A stretch of 64,000 nt of DNA. It comes from Metabacillus niabensis. Its GTDB lineage: Bacteria; Bacillota; Bacilli; Bacillales; Bacillaceae. Positions 38,804 through 49,264 of this stretch are shown piece by piece; the first letter of the stretch is position 1, and each line of letters opens with the position of its first letter. A program made the translations under genes and the position numbers. The notes beneath the pieces are model-generated. The model made no database searches, was not told where the DNA came from, and worked only from the letters and a program-made list of their open reading frames with translations. The stretch is taken from positions 62,001-126,000 of the forward strand of contig NZ_JAIVLH010000001.1 in the NCBI RefSeq assembly GCF_020524345.1. The letters run 5' to 3'.

Positions 38804-39634
38804 ATGCATACGATCAAAATAAAAAAGAAGTTGGAAGAATTCTTTTTAGAGGATCTTGGAGAAATGGATATCTCAAGTCAAACAGTTTTTGACAAGGAAT
38901 CCAATGGTGAAGCCATTATATTAGCAAAAGAAGATGGTCTTTTTGCAGGAGCAGATATAATCGGAATGGGTTATTCTTTGTTCCAAACGGATCTTCAAGT
39001 AAATGTAAAAAAACAAGATGGAGAAAAAGTAAAGAAAGGAGACATTATCGCTGAAATAAGGGGCCCTGTTTCTGTTATTTTAAGTGGAGAACGTGTGATC
39101 TTGAATATTTTACAACGAATGAGTGGGATTGCTACCTTAACCAATACAGCTGTTCAGAAGCTAAATTCTAATCACACGAGAATTTGTGACACCAGAAAAA
39201 CATCACCAGGTTTTAGAATGTTTGAAAAATATGCGGTACGTTGTGGTGGAGGTTTTAATCACCGATTTGGACTTTACGATGGAGTCATGATAAAAGATAA
39301 CCACATTGCGTTTGCTGGTTCAATTTCAAACGCAGTAAAAAAAGTGAGGAATCAAACAGGCCATATGGTAAAGATTGAAGTTGAAATTGAGACGGAAGAA
39401 CAACTTCATGAAGCAATTGATGCAAAAGCAGATGTTATTATGTTTGATAATCGATCACCTGAAGAAGTGGCAAGATTCGTTGAAATCACGCCAAAATCAA
39501 TTATTACAGAAGCATCAGGTGGTATTGGGTTTCATAATCTTGCTGACTATAGAAACACAAATGTAGATTATATTTCGTTAGGGATGCTGACTCATTCCTA
39601 TCAATCGTTGGATATTAGTTTGAACGTTAAATAG
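38804..39634 (+). CDS. nadC: Quinolinate phosphoribosyltransferase
   Basis: Makes nicotinate mononucleotide from quinolinate and PRPP. 276 residues from ATG 38804. An N-terminal alpha/beta domain is followed by the barrel with CDTRKTSPGFR, RCGGGFNHRFGLYDG and IKDNH (substrate and PRPP contacts), and EASGGIGFHNL near the end. All expected motifs are present. Confidence 0.96.
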   Translation: MHTIKIKKKLEEFFLEDLGEMDISSQTVFDKESNGEAIILAKEDGLFAGADIIGMGYSLFQTDLQVNVKKQDGEKVKKGDIIAEIRGPVSVILSGERVILNILQRMSGIATLTNTAVQKLNSNHTRICDTRKTSPGFRMFEKYAVRCGGGFNHRFGLYDGVMIKDNHIAFAGSISNAVKKVRNQTGHMVKIEVEIETEEQLHEAIDAKADVIMFDNRSPEEVARFVEITPKSIITEASGGIGFHNLADYRNTNVDYISLGMLTHSYQSLDISLNVK

Positions 39635-39646
39635 GGGGAATGGAAG

Positions 39647-40756
39647 ATGGAATTACTGGATATTTTAGAACATGAAAAAAGAGAAATGATGCCTGAAACC
39701 TATAAGAACTTAACAATAGAGGAAATGGAACAACGAGTCCTCGAAATAAAGCAAAAATTTGGCTCAAAGCTCTATATTCCAGGACATCACTATCAAAAAG
39801 ATGAAGTTGTCCAATTTTCCGATGTAACTGGAGATTCCCTGCAGCTGGCACAGGCGGCAGCATTAAATAAAGAAGCAGAATTTATTGTTTTTTGCGGTGT
39901 TCACTTTATGGCTGAAACAGCGGACATGCTTACATCCCAAAATCAAAAAGTCATTCTCCCTGACATGAGGGCAGGTTGTTCTATGGCAGATATGGCGGAT
40001 ATTGAACAAACAGATCGTGCATGGGAAAAACTTCAAAATACTTTTGGAGATACAATATTACCTTTAACATATGTTAATTCCACAGCAGCTATTAAAGCTT
40101 TTGTTGGAAAAAATGGTGGAGCAACGGTCACCTCTTCCAATGCAAAAAAAATGCTGGAGTGGGCCTTTAAGCAAAAAGAAAGAATTTTATTTTTACCAGA
40201 CCAGCATCTAGGGAGAAATACTGCGTTTGATTTAGGAATTCCATTAGATCGAATGGCGATATGGAACCCGATTACAAATGAGCTTGAGTATAGTGGAAAT
40301 GTAGACGATATTGTTGTTATTCTTTGGAAAGGCCACTGCTCGGTCCATGAAAATTTCACAGTAAAAAATATTGAGCATATCCGTAAAACAGAACCGGATA
40401 TGAAGATTATTGTTCATCCGGAATGCAGCCGTGAAGTTGTGGAGTTATCTGACTATGCGGGATCCACAAAGTATATTATTGATATGATAGAAGCGGCAGA
40501 AGAAGGAACAAAATGGGCGATAGGAACAGAGATGAATCTTGTAAACCGATTAATTCAAAACCACGAAAACAAAAGGGTTGTTTCTCTAAATCCTTTTATG
40601 TGCCCATGTTTAACAATGAATCGTATTGATCTACCGCACCTTTTATGGACGTTAGAAGGTCTGGAAAATGGCGAAATTATTAATCAAATTACAGTGCCGA
40701 ACCATATAACAAAGGATGCTGTCTTGGCTTTAGATCGTATGTTAGCGAATGTATAA
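39647..40756 (+). CDS. nadA: Quinolinate synthase A
   Basis: Iron-sulfur enzyme condensing iminoaspartate with dihydroxyacetone phosphate to give quinolinate. 369 residues, the long Bacillus type. The 4Fe-4S ligands are most likely Cys111 (RAGCSMAD), Cys231 (KGHCSVHE) and Cys321 (CPCLTMN); Cys260 in HPECSREV is also conserved in this class. The cluster sulfur likely comes from the divergently encoded NifS. Confidence 0.96.
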   Translation: MELLDILEHEKREMMPETYKNLTIEEMEQRVLEIKQKFGSKLYIPGHHYQKDEVVQFSDVTGDSLQLAQAAALNKEAEFIVFCGVHFMAETADMLTSQNQKVILPDMRAGCSMADMADIEQTDRAWEKLQNTFGDTILPLTYVNSTAAIKAFVGKNGGATVTSSNAKKMLEWAFKQKERILFLPDQHLGRNTAFDLGIPLDRMAIWNPITNELEYSGNVDDIVVILWKGHCSVHENFTVKNIEHIRKTEPDMKIIVHPECSREVVELSDYAGSTKYIIDMIEAAEEGTKWAIGTEMNLVNRLIQNHENKRVVSLNPFMCPCLTMNRIDLPHLLWTLEGLENGEIINQITVPNHITKDAVLALDRMLANV

Positions 40757-40763
40757 GAGAGAA

Positions 40764-40803
40764 AAGAACCGACCACTAAAATTGAAGTGGCCGGTTCTTT
40801 TTG
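40764..40803 (+). terminator. Terminator of nadB-nadC-nadA
   Basis: AAGAACCGACCACT pairs with AGTGGCCGGTTCTT with one mismatch, followed by TTTTT. Confidence 0.92.
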
Positions 40804-40891
40804 AGTTTGGTTAATATTTCTTTCGCCATCTTCATATGCATGTTAATAAGTTTGTTTTTATAGGTTTATCCACTTTTAAAAGTATTTTTAT

Positions 40892-40919
40892 CATATTCAC
40901 CACTTTCAATTCATAAATT
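40892..40919 (+). promoter_or_regulatory. SigE-type promoter of safA-coxA
   Basis: -35 CATATT (40892-40897), 14-nt spacer, -10 CATAAATT (40912-40919). Same geometry as the spoVID and spoIVFA promoters. It implies a 5' leader of about 140 nt. Confidence 0.62.
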
Positions 40920-41065
40920 GTTATGAAGATTGTTGGCATTATCATTTGTTTATAACTTGCTCAACATAATGAAATCAATGAATTGGAAGAAGAAAATCAT
41001 TATGTTCATTCCTCCATCATGAATAAATGATGGTAGATTTATTTCTTTGCTTAGGAGGGAAAGCG

Positions 41066-42379
41066 TTGAAAATTCATATTGTCCAAAAAGGCGATACTTT
41101 ATGGAAAATTGCTAAAAAATATGGGGTTGATTTTGAAGAGTTAAAGAGTATGAATACACAATTAAGTAACCCGGATTTAATTATGCCAGGCATGAAAATT
41201 AAAGTACCTTCTGGAAATATTGCAGTGAAAAAAGAAGCGCCGATTCAACAAGCTGCACCAATTAAGAAGGAAATGCCGAAAGCTGAGCATCCATTTGCAA
41301 AAGAAAAGCCAAAGGCAGTTGTTGATGTTGAAGATACAGTTCCAAAAGAGCCTGTAACAGAAAAACCATCAAAACCATTTATACCTCCTGTACCTAATGC
41401 TCAACATCCGGTATATACTGGAATGGATGTGAATAATTATTATACGGTGAATATGGCGATGATGCCAAATATGGCTAATCCACCTTTACCACAAAAGCCG
41501 GCAAATGTGTTACCTGAAATGACAAAAGAAGAGGCAGAAGTAGAAAAAGCAGAGCCATATTACTTACCAGAAGAAAAACATGAGGAGGATTTAAAAGATA
41601 TGGCAAATATGCCGAATATACCAAACATGCCGAACATTCCGAATATGCAGATGCCAACACAAACGCAACCTGCCATGTATCAACCGCAATATGTTGCACC
41701 ACAGTACATGGTTCCAGTATCGCCAGTTTTACCGGGTTCAGGACTTTGTCCGCCTTATTATCCAATGCATCCGATGCCGTATGGTTATAATCCGGCAATG
41801 ATGCCGCCAACTCAGCCGCAGCCCTACCCAACAGCAGTTAGCCCGGCTGAATTTGACGATGACGACGATGATGATTATGATTATGAAGATCACGCGGGTA
41901 TGCCAAATATGCCATATCCTCAAGGAATCGCTCCTGCTCATTATGGACCGGGCTTCCCGGTTAATCCATATGCCGGAGTACCTGTTTCACCTGTAATGCC
42001 GGGACCGGGATTTGGAGGGTATCCAAATCAGGTATTAGGAGCATATGGTGAAGCACCTGATGATGATTATGAAAATCACTCAAATATGCAGAATCAACCA
42101 TACCCGCACGCAGTGGCTCCTGCGTATGATCAGGGAGATTGTGGATGCGGTGGACCGGCACCAGCACCATATGGCTATCAGATGCCGATGCAGCAACCTT
42201 ATTACGGACAACAGCCCATGATGGCACCGCAACCTTACTATGGTCAGCAGCCTATGATGGCACCACAACCATTTGCACCATATGGGCAGTATGGATTTAA
42301 TCCGTCGCAACAAATGCCGGGTGCAGGTGGTCAAATGTTTGGGATGCCGAATTATGATCGTGAGGAAGATGAAGATTAA
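41066..42379 (+). CDS. safA: Spore inner coat morphogenetic protein SafA
   Basis: Organises the inner coat at the cortex and interacts with SpoVID. TTG 41066 follows AGGAGGG (41053-41059) and gives MKIHIVQKGDTLWKIAKKYG, the usual SafA start. 437 residues: LysM domain at 1-50, a Lys/Pro/Glu linker, then a Pro/Met/Tyr/Gln-rich low-complexity region to the end. The latter contains NMPNIPNMPNIPNM repeats, the duplicated segment with DDD, YPxxxAPAxY and PVSPVMPG, an Asp run near residue 265, and two tandem 12-residue units PYYGQQPMMAPQ (nt 42197-42268). Tyr/Gln/Lys richness fits transglutaminase cross-linking known for SafA. Confidence 0.94.
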   Translation: MKIHIVQKGDTLWKIAKKYGVDFEELKSMNTQLSNPDLIMPGMKIKVPSGNIAVKKEAPIQQAAPIKKEMPKAEHPFAKEKPKAVVDVEDTVPKEPVTEKPSKPFIPPVPNAQHPVYTGMDVNNYYTVNMAMMPNMANPPLPQKPANVLPEMTKEEAEVEKAEPYYLPEEKHEEDLKDMANMPNIPNMPNIPNMQMPTQTQPAMYQPQYVAPQYMVPVSPVLPGSGLCPPYYPMHPMPYGYNPAMMPPTQPQPYPTAVSPAEFDDDDDDDYDYEDHAGMPNMPYPQGIAPAHYGPGFPVNPYAGVPVSPVMPGPGFGGYPNQVLGAYGEAPDDDYENHSNMQNQPYPHAVAPAYDQGDCGCGGPAPAPYGYQMPMQQPYYGQQPMMAPQPYYGQQPMMAPQPFAPYGQYGFNPSQQMPGAGGQMFGMPNYDREEDED

Positions 42380-42554
42380 AAATAAACGTGAGCGTGAAGC
42401 AGGGGTTCTCTTACTCCTGTTTTTTTCACTTCCCATAAATTTAATCGTCTTACCGATAACTAACAGAGTCATCTCCCTTATTAAAGTACAAGATAGTATA
42501 GAGCATGTCTTATGCTCATAACTCTTGTATGTATATTCCAGGGAGGTTGTTGTT

Positions 42555-43280
42555 TTGACAAAAGGTAAAAATACTTCAGCTTTAACTGCCATTGCCCTAT
42601 TAACAACGGGTTTAACCGCTTGTAATGGAGATCAAGGTGCGGTAGAAAATACGAGAAATACTAATCAAGCTCAACCGATAGGGTACTATACAAACGAAGA
42701 TACAAATGGAGCAGATAATGAAGGTCCTGTTACTGAGATGATGGATGGGATGAACGATGGTGATAATAGAAATCATTATTTTCGCCAAGTAAATAATAGA
42801 AATAACACCCGAAATATAAGCAATCCTACAGTTCCACTAGGAGACAGGGATGCCGGTCTTGTTCGTGATAATCGCTATAGTAATGGTGATGCGAATTATC
42901 ATAGACATTTAAATGAAGTTGGTTATTATAATCGCGGTGATGGCAAGGCTGCTCAAAAAATAAAAAATGCGGTTGAAAAAATGGACAATGTTGATAATGC
43001 ACGAGTATTAGTAACTGATGATAATGTGTTAGTGGCCGTTGATTCTAATGATAAAAATAATCAAGTTATGAAGGCGAAAATTACAAGTCAAATACGTAAA
43101 ATGGCCAATGGAAGAAACGTTCAAGTTGTAACAGATGAAGGGACATTTACCCGTGTTCGTAACATCGATAATGATATTCAAAACGGAGTCGATAAAGATG
43201 TCATTGATACTGATATGAACAAATTACTAAACGATCTTGGAAATGCTGTTCAACGTCCTTTTAATGGAAACAACCGCTAA
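42555..43280 (+). CDS. coxA: YhcN/YlaJ-family sporulation lipoprotein (CoxA-like)
   Basis: TTG 42555 has GGGAGG (42541-42546) 8 nt upstream. The 241-residue product starts with a lipoprotein signal, and the lipobox LTAC precedes the Cys at about residue 24. An Asn-rich linker is followed by the YhcN/YlaJ domain (AAQKIKNAVEKMDNVDNARV, LVAVDSNDK, about 135-210). In B. subtilis coxA (cortex protein, same family) follows safA and shares its transcript; the symbol rests on that synteny. Confidence 0.82.
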   Translation: MTKGKNTSALTAIALLTTGLTACNGDQGAVENTRNTNQAQPIGYYTNEDTNGADNEGPVTEMMDGMNDGDNRNHYFRQVNNRNNTRNISNPTVPLGDRDAGLVRDNRYSNGDANYHRHLNEVGYYNRGDGKAAQKIKNAVEKMDNVDNARVLVTDDNVLVAVDSNDKNNQVMKAKITSQIRKMANGRNVQVVTDEGTFTRVRNIDNDIQNGVDKDVIDTDMNKLLNDLGNAVQRPFNGNNR

Positions 43281-43289
43281 TATAAAAAG

Positions 43290-43316
43290 CAAGAGGCCGT
43301 CGCCTCTTGTTTTTTA
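43290..43316 (+). terminator. Terminator of safA-coxA
   Basis: CAAGAGGC pairs perfectly with GCCTCTTG around CGTC, followed by six T. Confidence 0.92.
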
Positions 43317-43407
43317 CTTTAGTTTTGGTTTCTTTTGGTTAAAATTTCTACTTATGGCTACAATAATAAATGATTGCATGTGAATTTATTTGAATGAGGT
43401 GAGATAG

Positions 43408-43941
43408 GTGAGAATGTCTTATCACAGTCACATCCTAACTGTAAGTAGTTTTGTTGTTTTTCTCCTTATTAGTTTCATGAGCATAGATACTACCGTGCCT
43501 GTTATGGCAGAAGAAAATAGTTTTCAATATCCTTTATCTGTAAAAGTTGTGTTACAAAGAAAATATTTAGATGGAGAGATAAGTGAAGAAGTTATCCAGG
43601 AGAAAGTAACTTCTTTAAGGGAAATAGTGGAAATGTATTCTGATTGGCAACTACTTGATCATAATAGGGAAAGTATAGTTTTTCAGAGAGAAATTGATGA
43701 TATATCACCATTATTAAAAGCAAATGGATATTTTGGCATTACTGGTGAAGGTATATTTTCGATTTTTAATGGGAGACCTGGTTCTAATGATATTATACAG
43801 TCATTTTTTCAAATAGATGTGGAAAAATTGGAGAGCCATAAGCACGATGAGTTAATGGAAGGGATAAGAATTGAGTCAAAAGATCAATATCTGGAAGTGT
43901 TAAAAATATATGAAACCTATTCAAAGATTGAAAAAAAGTAA
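43408..43941 (+). CDS. bofC: BofC, intercompartmental signalling inhibitor
   Basis: Forespore-secreted protein that inhibits the signalling protease SpoIVB, so delaying SpoIVFB action. 177 residues with an N-terminal signal segment (HILTVSSFVVFLLISF, about 6-21, cleavage probably near VMA-EE). The mature part shows the BofC two-domain pattern with LKVVLQRKYLDGEI-like VKVVLQRKYLDGEISEE near 47. GTG 43408 and ATG 43414 are both possible starts after GAGGTGAGA. Confidence 0.9.
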   Translation: MRMSYHSHILTVSSFVVFLLISFMSIDTTVPVMAEENSFQYPLSVKVVLQRKYLDGEISEEVIQEKVTSLREIVEMYSDWQLLDHNRESIVFQREIDDISPLLKANGYFGITGEGIFSIFNGRPGSNDIIQSFFQIDVEKLESHKHDELMEGIRIESKDQYLEVLKIYETYSKIEKK

Positions 43942-43955
43942 TTGTCATTACAAAC

Positions 43956-43992
43956 GCTAATCTGAGAGATAAATATCGGGTTAGCTTTTTTT
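43956..43992 (+). terminator. Terminator of bofC
   Basis: GCTAAT pairs with GTTAGC with weaker internal pairs, followed by seven T. Confidence 0.7.
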
Positions 43993-44047
43993 GTTCTTTA
44001 AGAAAAATTAACGATTTTGGAATACAAACTAACTGTTATTAATGGTA

Positions 44048-44056
44048 TGATATAAT
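44048..44056 (+). promoter_or_regulatory. Extended -10 promoter of the ruvA operon
   Basis: TGATATAAT combines a perfect TATAAT with the TGn extension; the start point would be near 44063. No good -35 is visible. Confidence 0.55.
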
Positions 44057-44061
44057 GATGA

Positions 44062-44073
44062 GAACAATTGTGC
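44062..44073. promoter_or_regulatory. Probable LexA (SOS) box of ruvAB
   Basis: GAACAATTGTGC matches the Bacillus LexA core GAAC-N4-GTTC at all but one base and overlaps the predicted start of transcription. ruvAB is an SOS operon in B. subtilis, so the site is in the expected place. Confidence 0.6.
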
Positions 44074-44138
44074 GCTGACATTCTTCTGATGAAGGAAATG
44101 ATTTGACACAATGAGGTACAGTCACAAGAGGTGAGGAA

Positions 44139-44747
44139 ATGATTGAATTTGTTAAAGGATTTGTGGATCATATCACTCCTGAGTATATCGTGATCGATCA
44201 TCATGGAATTGGATACCAGATACATGCCCCAAATCCTTTTAGTTATACAAAAAGTCGTAAAGAAGAAACGATTGTCTATACATATCAACATGTTAGAGAA
44301 GATCTAATAGCGTTATACGGGTTCTCTTCCAGGGAAGAAAAAGCACTGTTCATGAAATTATTGAATGTAACCGGTATTGGACCAAAGGGAGCGTTGGCCA
44401 TTTTAGCATCTGGTAATCCATCCCAGGTTATAGAGGCAATTGAAAATGAAAATGACACGTTTTTAGTGAAATTCCCCGGAGTTGGAAAAAAGACAGCACG
44501 TCAGATAATTCTGGATTTAAAAGGAAAGCTTGCCGATGTGGCTGCCTTATATTCCCCGGATCTCTTTAACCATGAAGAAATAGAGTATAAAGAGTCTGCA
44601 AATCATGCATTGAACGAAGCAATAGAAGCGTTGAAAGTGCTGGGATATGCTGAACGAGAGATTAAAAAAATTGTTCCATCCTTACAAAAAGAAACGTTAA
44701 CAACAGATCAATATGTAAAAAAAGCATTGCAAAAGCTATTAAAGTAA
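44139..44747 (+). CDS. ruvA: Holliday junction branch migration protein RuvA
   Basis: Tetramer that binds four-way junctions and loads RuvB. 202 residues: N-terminal OB fold (about 1-63), helix-hairpin-helix pair with [14 protein letters not shown] and [19 protein letters not shown], a flexible acidic linker, and the C-terminal RuvB-binding domain. AGGTGAGG precedes the ATG. Nine bases before ruvB. Confidence 0.97.
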   Translation: MIEFVKGFVDHITPEYIVIDHHGIGYQIHAPNPFSYTKSRKEETIVYTYQHVREDLIALYGFSSREEKALFMKLLNVTGIGPKGALAILASGNPSQVIEAIENENDTFLVKFPGVGKKTARQIILDLKGKLADVAALYSPDLFNHEEIEYKESANHALNEAIEALKVLGYAEREIKKIVPSLQKETLTTDQYVKKALQKLLK

Positions 44748-44756
44748 GGTGATAAC

Positions 44757-45761
44757 ATGGATGAACGCCTTGTTTCGGGTGAAGCGGATATACAAGAATC
44801 CTATATAGAACAAACCTTAAGACCACAATCACTGTCACAGTATATTGGTCAAGATAAAGTAAAGGAAAATTTAAGAGTGTTTATTGAAGCAGCTAAGATG
44901 CGGAGTGAGACACTTGATCATGTCCTTTTATATGGACCACCAGGTTTAGGGAAAACAACATTGGCAACCATTATTGCCAATGAAATGGGTGTTAATATAA
45001 GAACTACATCTGGACCGGCGATCGAGAGACCGGGTGATTTGGCAGCCGTATTAACTGCTCTCGAACCAGGTGATGTTTTATTTATTGATGAAATTCATCG
45101 TTTGCATCGATCAATTGAGGAAGTTTTATATCCTGCAATGGAAGATTTTTGCTTGGATATCGTCATTGGTAAAGGATCAACAGCAAGATCTGTCCGGTTG
45201 GATCTCCCTCCATTTACGTTAATCGGTGCAACAACAAGAGTGGGTCTTTTAACAGCTCCGCTTCGTGATCGATTTGGTGTCTTAAGCAGGCTGGAATATT
45301 ATAATGAGAACCAACTAGCTTATATTATTGAAAGAACGGCTGATCTCTTTGATATTGGTTTGGAACACGAAGCAGCGATTGAAATGGCCAGAAGATCAAG
45401 AGGAACACCACGAATAGCCAATCGACTTCTTAAGAGGGTGAGAGATTTTGCACAAGTAATGGGTGAAGAAACTATCTCAACCGAATTAGCGGTGGATGCA
45501 CTTGAACGACTTCAGGTAGATAAACTTGGTCTTGATCATATTGACCACAAATTACTTTTAGGAATTATTGAGAAATTTCGTGGCGGACCGGTTGGAATTG
45601 ATACAATCTCGGCAACAATAGGAGAAGAATCACATACAATTGAGGATGTATATGAACCCTACTTATTACAGATAGGTTTCCTGCAACGAACACCTAGGGG
45701 AAGAATTGTTACAGATCTCGTTTATAAACATTTTCAAATGGAGGCCCCTCATCATGATTGA
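44757..45761 (+). CDS. ruvB: Holliday junction branch migration ATPase RuvB
   Basis: AAA+ motor for branch migration. 334 residues. Walker [13 protein letters not shown] near 60, Walker B LFIDEIHR near 110, sensor 1 IGATTR and arginine-finger region APLRDRFG, then the winged-helix C-terminal domain. Its stop codon is 8 nt inside the following DUF2905 gene. Confidence 0.97.
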   Translation: MDERLVSGEADIQESYIEQTLRPQSLSQYIGQDKVKENLRVFIEAAKMRSETLDHVLLYGPPGLGKTTLATIIANEMGVNIRTTSGPAIERPGDLAAVLTALEPGDVLFIDEIHRLHRSIEEVLYPAMEDFCLDIVIGKGSTARSVRLDLPPFTLIGATTRVGLLTAPLRDRFGVLSRLEYYNENQLAYIIERTADLFDIGLEHEAAIEMARRSRGTPRIANRLLKRVRDFAQVMGEETISTELAVDALERLQVDKLGLDHIDHKLLLGIIEKFRGGPVGIDTISATIGEESHTIEDVYEPYLLQIGFLQRTPRGRIVTDLVYKHFQMEAPHHD

Positions 45762-45954
45762 TATTCCAAAAGTATTAATGATTATTGGCGGAATCCTTCT
45801 AGTACTTGGATTTTTTCTGCAGTTTATTGGAAAACTACCAGGTGATATTGTGTTTAAGAAAGGAAATACAACAGTCTTTTTCCCTATCGTAACTTGTATT
45901 GTGGTTAGTATTATTCTATCCGTTGTTTTCTCGTTTTTTGGTCGATTTAAATAA
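45754..45954 (+). CDS. Small DUF2905-family membrane protein
   Basis: 66 residues, two hydrophobic segments ([20 protein letters not shown] and [19 protein letters not shown]) with the conserved turn [13 protein letters not shown] between them, which is the DUF2905 signature. ATG 45754 overlaps the end of ruvB by 8 nt, so translation is coupled. The function of the family is unknown; many Firmicutes keep it between ruvB and queA. Confidence 0.88.
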   Translation: MIDIPKVLMIIGGILLVLGFFLQFIGKLPGDIVFKKGNTTVFFPIVTCIVVSIILSVVFSFFGRFK

Positions 45955-45997
45955 AAAAATAATGTTAAATAAGTAAGTTAGAAATTAGGTGAATGGT

Positions 45998-47026
45998 TTG
46001 AAAGTAGAATTATTTGATTTTCATCTTCCTGAAGAATTAATCGCACAAGTTCCATTAAAAGAACGTGATGCGTCAAGACTAATGGTTCTTCAAAAAGATA
46101 ATGGTGAACTTAAACATGAATCGTTTAAATCAATTATTAATTATTTGCAAGCGGGTGATTGCTTAGTATTAAACAATACCAGGGTGATGCCGGCACGGTT
46201 ATTCGGTATCAAGGAAGATACAGGTGCAAGCATCGAAATATTATTACTAAAGCAGCAGGAAGATGACATATGGGAAACACTGGTAAAACCAGCGAAAAGG
46301 GTAAAAGATGGTACTGTTATTACATTTGGTTCCGGTAACCTGAAAGCAACATGTGTCGGAACTAGTGATCATGGCGGCCGTTTGCTGAAGTTTGAATATG
46401 AAGGTATTTTTTATGAAGTGCTTGAGAAATTAGGAGAGATGCCTTTACCACCTTATATAAAAGAACAATTAGATGATCGTGAACGTTACCAAACTGTTTT
46501 TTCGCGTGAAATTGGTTCTGCAGCTGCTCCAACTGCTGGGTTGCATTTTACAGAGGAAATTCTTGACCAGTTAAAAGAAAAGGGAGTACATATCGCCTTT
46601 ATTACCTTACACGTTGGTTTAGGAACTTTCCGTCCGGTAAGTGCAGATACGGTAGAAGAGCATGAAATGCATGCAGAATTTTATCAAGTAACCGATGGAA
46701 CAGCTGCATTGTTAAATAACGTAAGATCTAATGGCGGAAAAATTATCACAGTGGGAACAACTTCTACGAGAACGCTTGAAACGATTGCATCTAAGCATAA
46801 TGGTCAATTTGTTGCAGAGAGTGGCTGGACGAATATTTTCATTTATCCAGGCTATGAATTTAAAGGAATAGATGGAATGGTTACAAACTTTCACCTTCCT
46901 AAATCATCGCTGATTATGTTAGTAAGTGCTTTAGCATCTAGAGAATATGTAATAAATGCGTATGAAACAGCTGTAAAAGAGAAATATCGCTTCTTTAGTT
47001 TTGGAGATGCGATGCTGATCATTTAA
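45998..47026 (+). CDS. queA: S-adenosylmethionine:tRNA ribosyltransferase-isomerase
   Basis: Transfers and isomerises the ribosyl group of SAM onto 7-aminomethyl-7-deazaguanine in tRNA, making epoxyqueuosine. TTG 45998 yields 342 residues, the B. subtilis length, starting [17 protein letters not shown]; the in-frame GTG at 45989 is part of the ribosome site AGGTGA. Motifs include [34 protein letters not shown] and [14 protein letters not shown]. Confidence 0.96.
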   Translation: MKVELFDFHLPEELIAQVPLKERDASRLMVLQKDNGELKHESFKSIINYLQAGDCLVLNNTRVMPARLFGIKEDTGASIEILLLKQQEDDIWETLVKPAKRVKDGTVITFGSGNLKATCVGTSDHGGRLLKFEYEGIFYEVLEKLGEMPLPPYIKEQLDDRERYQTVFSREIGSAAAPTAGLHFTEEILDQLKEKGVHIAFITLHVGLGTFRPVSADTVEEHEMHAEFYQVTDGTAALLNNVRSNGGKIITVGTTSTRTLETIASKHNGQFVAESGWTNIFIYPGYEFKGIDGMVTNFHLPKSSLIMLVSALASREYVINAYETAVKEKYRFFSFGDAMLII

Positions 47027-47073
47027 ATAAAAATGGTGTTATATAAGAGGTGCTTTCGTACTTCTTGGTTTAA

Positions 47074-48231
<1,158 letters not shown>

Positions 48232-48256
48232 TACCCGCATGAAAGGGGTGATATAA

Positions 48257-48517
48257 ATGGAAATGCTAGGAACAGTCTTACCGTTAGTATTAATGTTTGC
48301 GATTTTTTACTTCTTGCTGATTCGTCCGCAACAAAAACAACAAAAAGCGGTTCGTGAGATGCAAAATAGCCTAACTAAAGGTGACAAGATTGTAACAATC
48401 GGTGGATTACACGGTATCCTTGACTCAATTGACGAGAACAAAATTGTTCTTAAAGTTGGAGATGGAACTCGTCTTACATTCGATCGTAAATCTGTACGTG
48501 AAGTTATTAGAGATTAA
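48257..48517 (+). CDS. yajC: Preprotein translocase accessory subunit YajC
   Basis: 86-residue single-span membrane protein (LPLVLMFAIFYFLLIRPQQ, about 8-26) with the YajC cytoplasmic domain KGDKIVTIGGLHG. In many bacteria it associates with SecDF, which lies 5 kb downstream here. AAAGGGGTGAT precedes the ATG. Confidence 0.95.
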   Translation: MEMLGTVLPLVLMFAIFYFLLIRPQQKQQKAVREMQNSLTKGDKIVTIGGLHGILDSIDENKIVLKVGDGTRLTFDRKSVREVIRD

Positions 48518-48529
48518 TAAGTACATAAT

Positions 48530-48563
48530 AAAACCAGGGACATAATAGGCCCTGGTTTTTATT
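48530..48563 (+). terminator. Terminator after yajC
   Basis: AAAACCAGGG pairs perfectly with CCCTGGTTTT, followed by TATTTT. Ends the ruvA-yajC gene group. Confidence 0.88.
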
Positions 48564-48588
48564 TTAGGTAAGAATATTGTACTTAGTG

Positions 48589-48661
48589 TTGGTGTCTAGC
48601 TCCAGCACCTAGCCCCGGAACTCAGGACGTGCCTGAGGCTGATCAAGGCGCTTGCGATTTC
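48589..48661 (+). repeat. Dispersed intergenic repeat, copy 2 (yajC-yrzE)
   Basis: It begins TTGGTGTCTAGCTCCAGCAC and ends AGGCTGATCAAGGCGCTTGC plus GATTTC. The last ~25 bases match copy 1 (7044-7162) with one substitution and a one-base gap; the first ~22 match less well. The middle is shorter and contains its own perfect stem CTCAGG/CCTGAG (48621-48637). It ends one base before the stop codon of the minus-strand gene. Confidence 0.75.
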
Positions 48662-49042
48662 TTATGCCCTCGATGAAGACAAATTCACTCCGAAAATACC
48701 ACCTAACATAGCAACTAATAAAAATCCTCCATGATACATGAGCTCTTGCACCGAGAAGATCTCACCATGACCTAAAAATTTAAATAAAAGAATAATGAGT
48801 GAAAAAAGAATAGCTGTAATTCCTCCGATTAGCCAGCCTTTTTCCTTTCCGTTTCCTCCTGCGACAAATCCGCCAATGAACAAGGCTAAAATAGATAAAC
48901 CAAGAATAAGCCATGTAATAGAAGATTCAGTGAGACTTGTGAATTTTAAAAGCAAAGAAAATATGAGACTCGTAACAAGAGCCATAACAAAAATGGTGAT
49001 AAGACCAAATAGGATCGCTTTTCCCCACTTTTTTGTTTCCAC
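48662..49042 (-). CDS. yrzE: Four-helix membrane protein, TIGR04086/YrzE family
   Basis: GTG at 49042 is chosen because AAAGGGGGA lies just upstream on the minus strand. 126 residues with four membrane segments (AILFGLITIFVMALVTSLIF, the segment after ESSITWL, WLIGGITAILFSLIILLF, and LLVAMLGGIFGVN). GFVAGGNGKEKGWLIGGI is typical of the family. The function is unknown. It is transcribed against yajC and the following transporter gene. Confidence 0.82.
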   Translation of the reverse strand: METKKWGKAILFGLITIFVMALVTSLIFSLLLKFTSLTESSITWLILGLSILALFIGGFVAGGNGKEKGWLIGGITAILFSLIILLFKFLGHGEIFSVQELMYHGGFLLVAMLGGIFGVNLSSSRA

Positions 49043-49264
49043 TAAGCTTCCCCCTTTCAATCTGTACAAATTTAATTCGAGCTTGTTTATGCTCGTCTTT
49101 ATTACAGAATATTCATGGAAGAAAAAAATAGACTACAAATATTTTAGTGGACTTGCATCATATGATGGTAATGGGGACTTGCTGTTTAATTGAAAGAAAA
49201 TGTAATGAAAGATTTAACAGATAGATCATGAGAAATTGAAGAGTAAAAAAGGGGGGAGTAGGAA

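Larger units (their letters stand above)
40757..41065 (+). other. nadA-safA intergenic region
   Basis: Holds the nadA terminator, a SigE-type safA promoter and a small hairpin CCATCAT/ATGATGG (41014-41033) before safA. Nothing else is seen. Confidence 0.5.

Noticed and set aside
42080-42592. 170-residue minus-strand frame opposite safA and coxA
   Set aside because: Its His/Arg/Leu-rich product is the complement of the repetitive Pro/Met/Gln-rich safA tail; no ribosome site.
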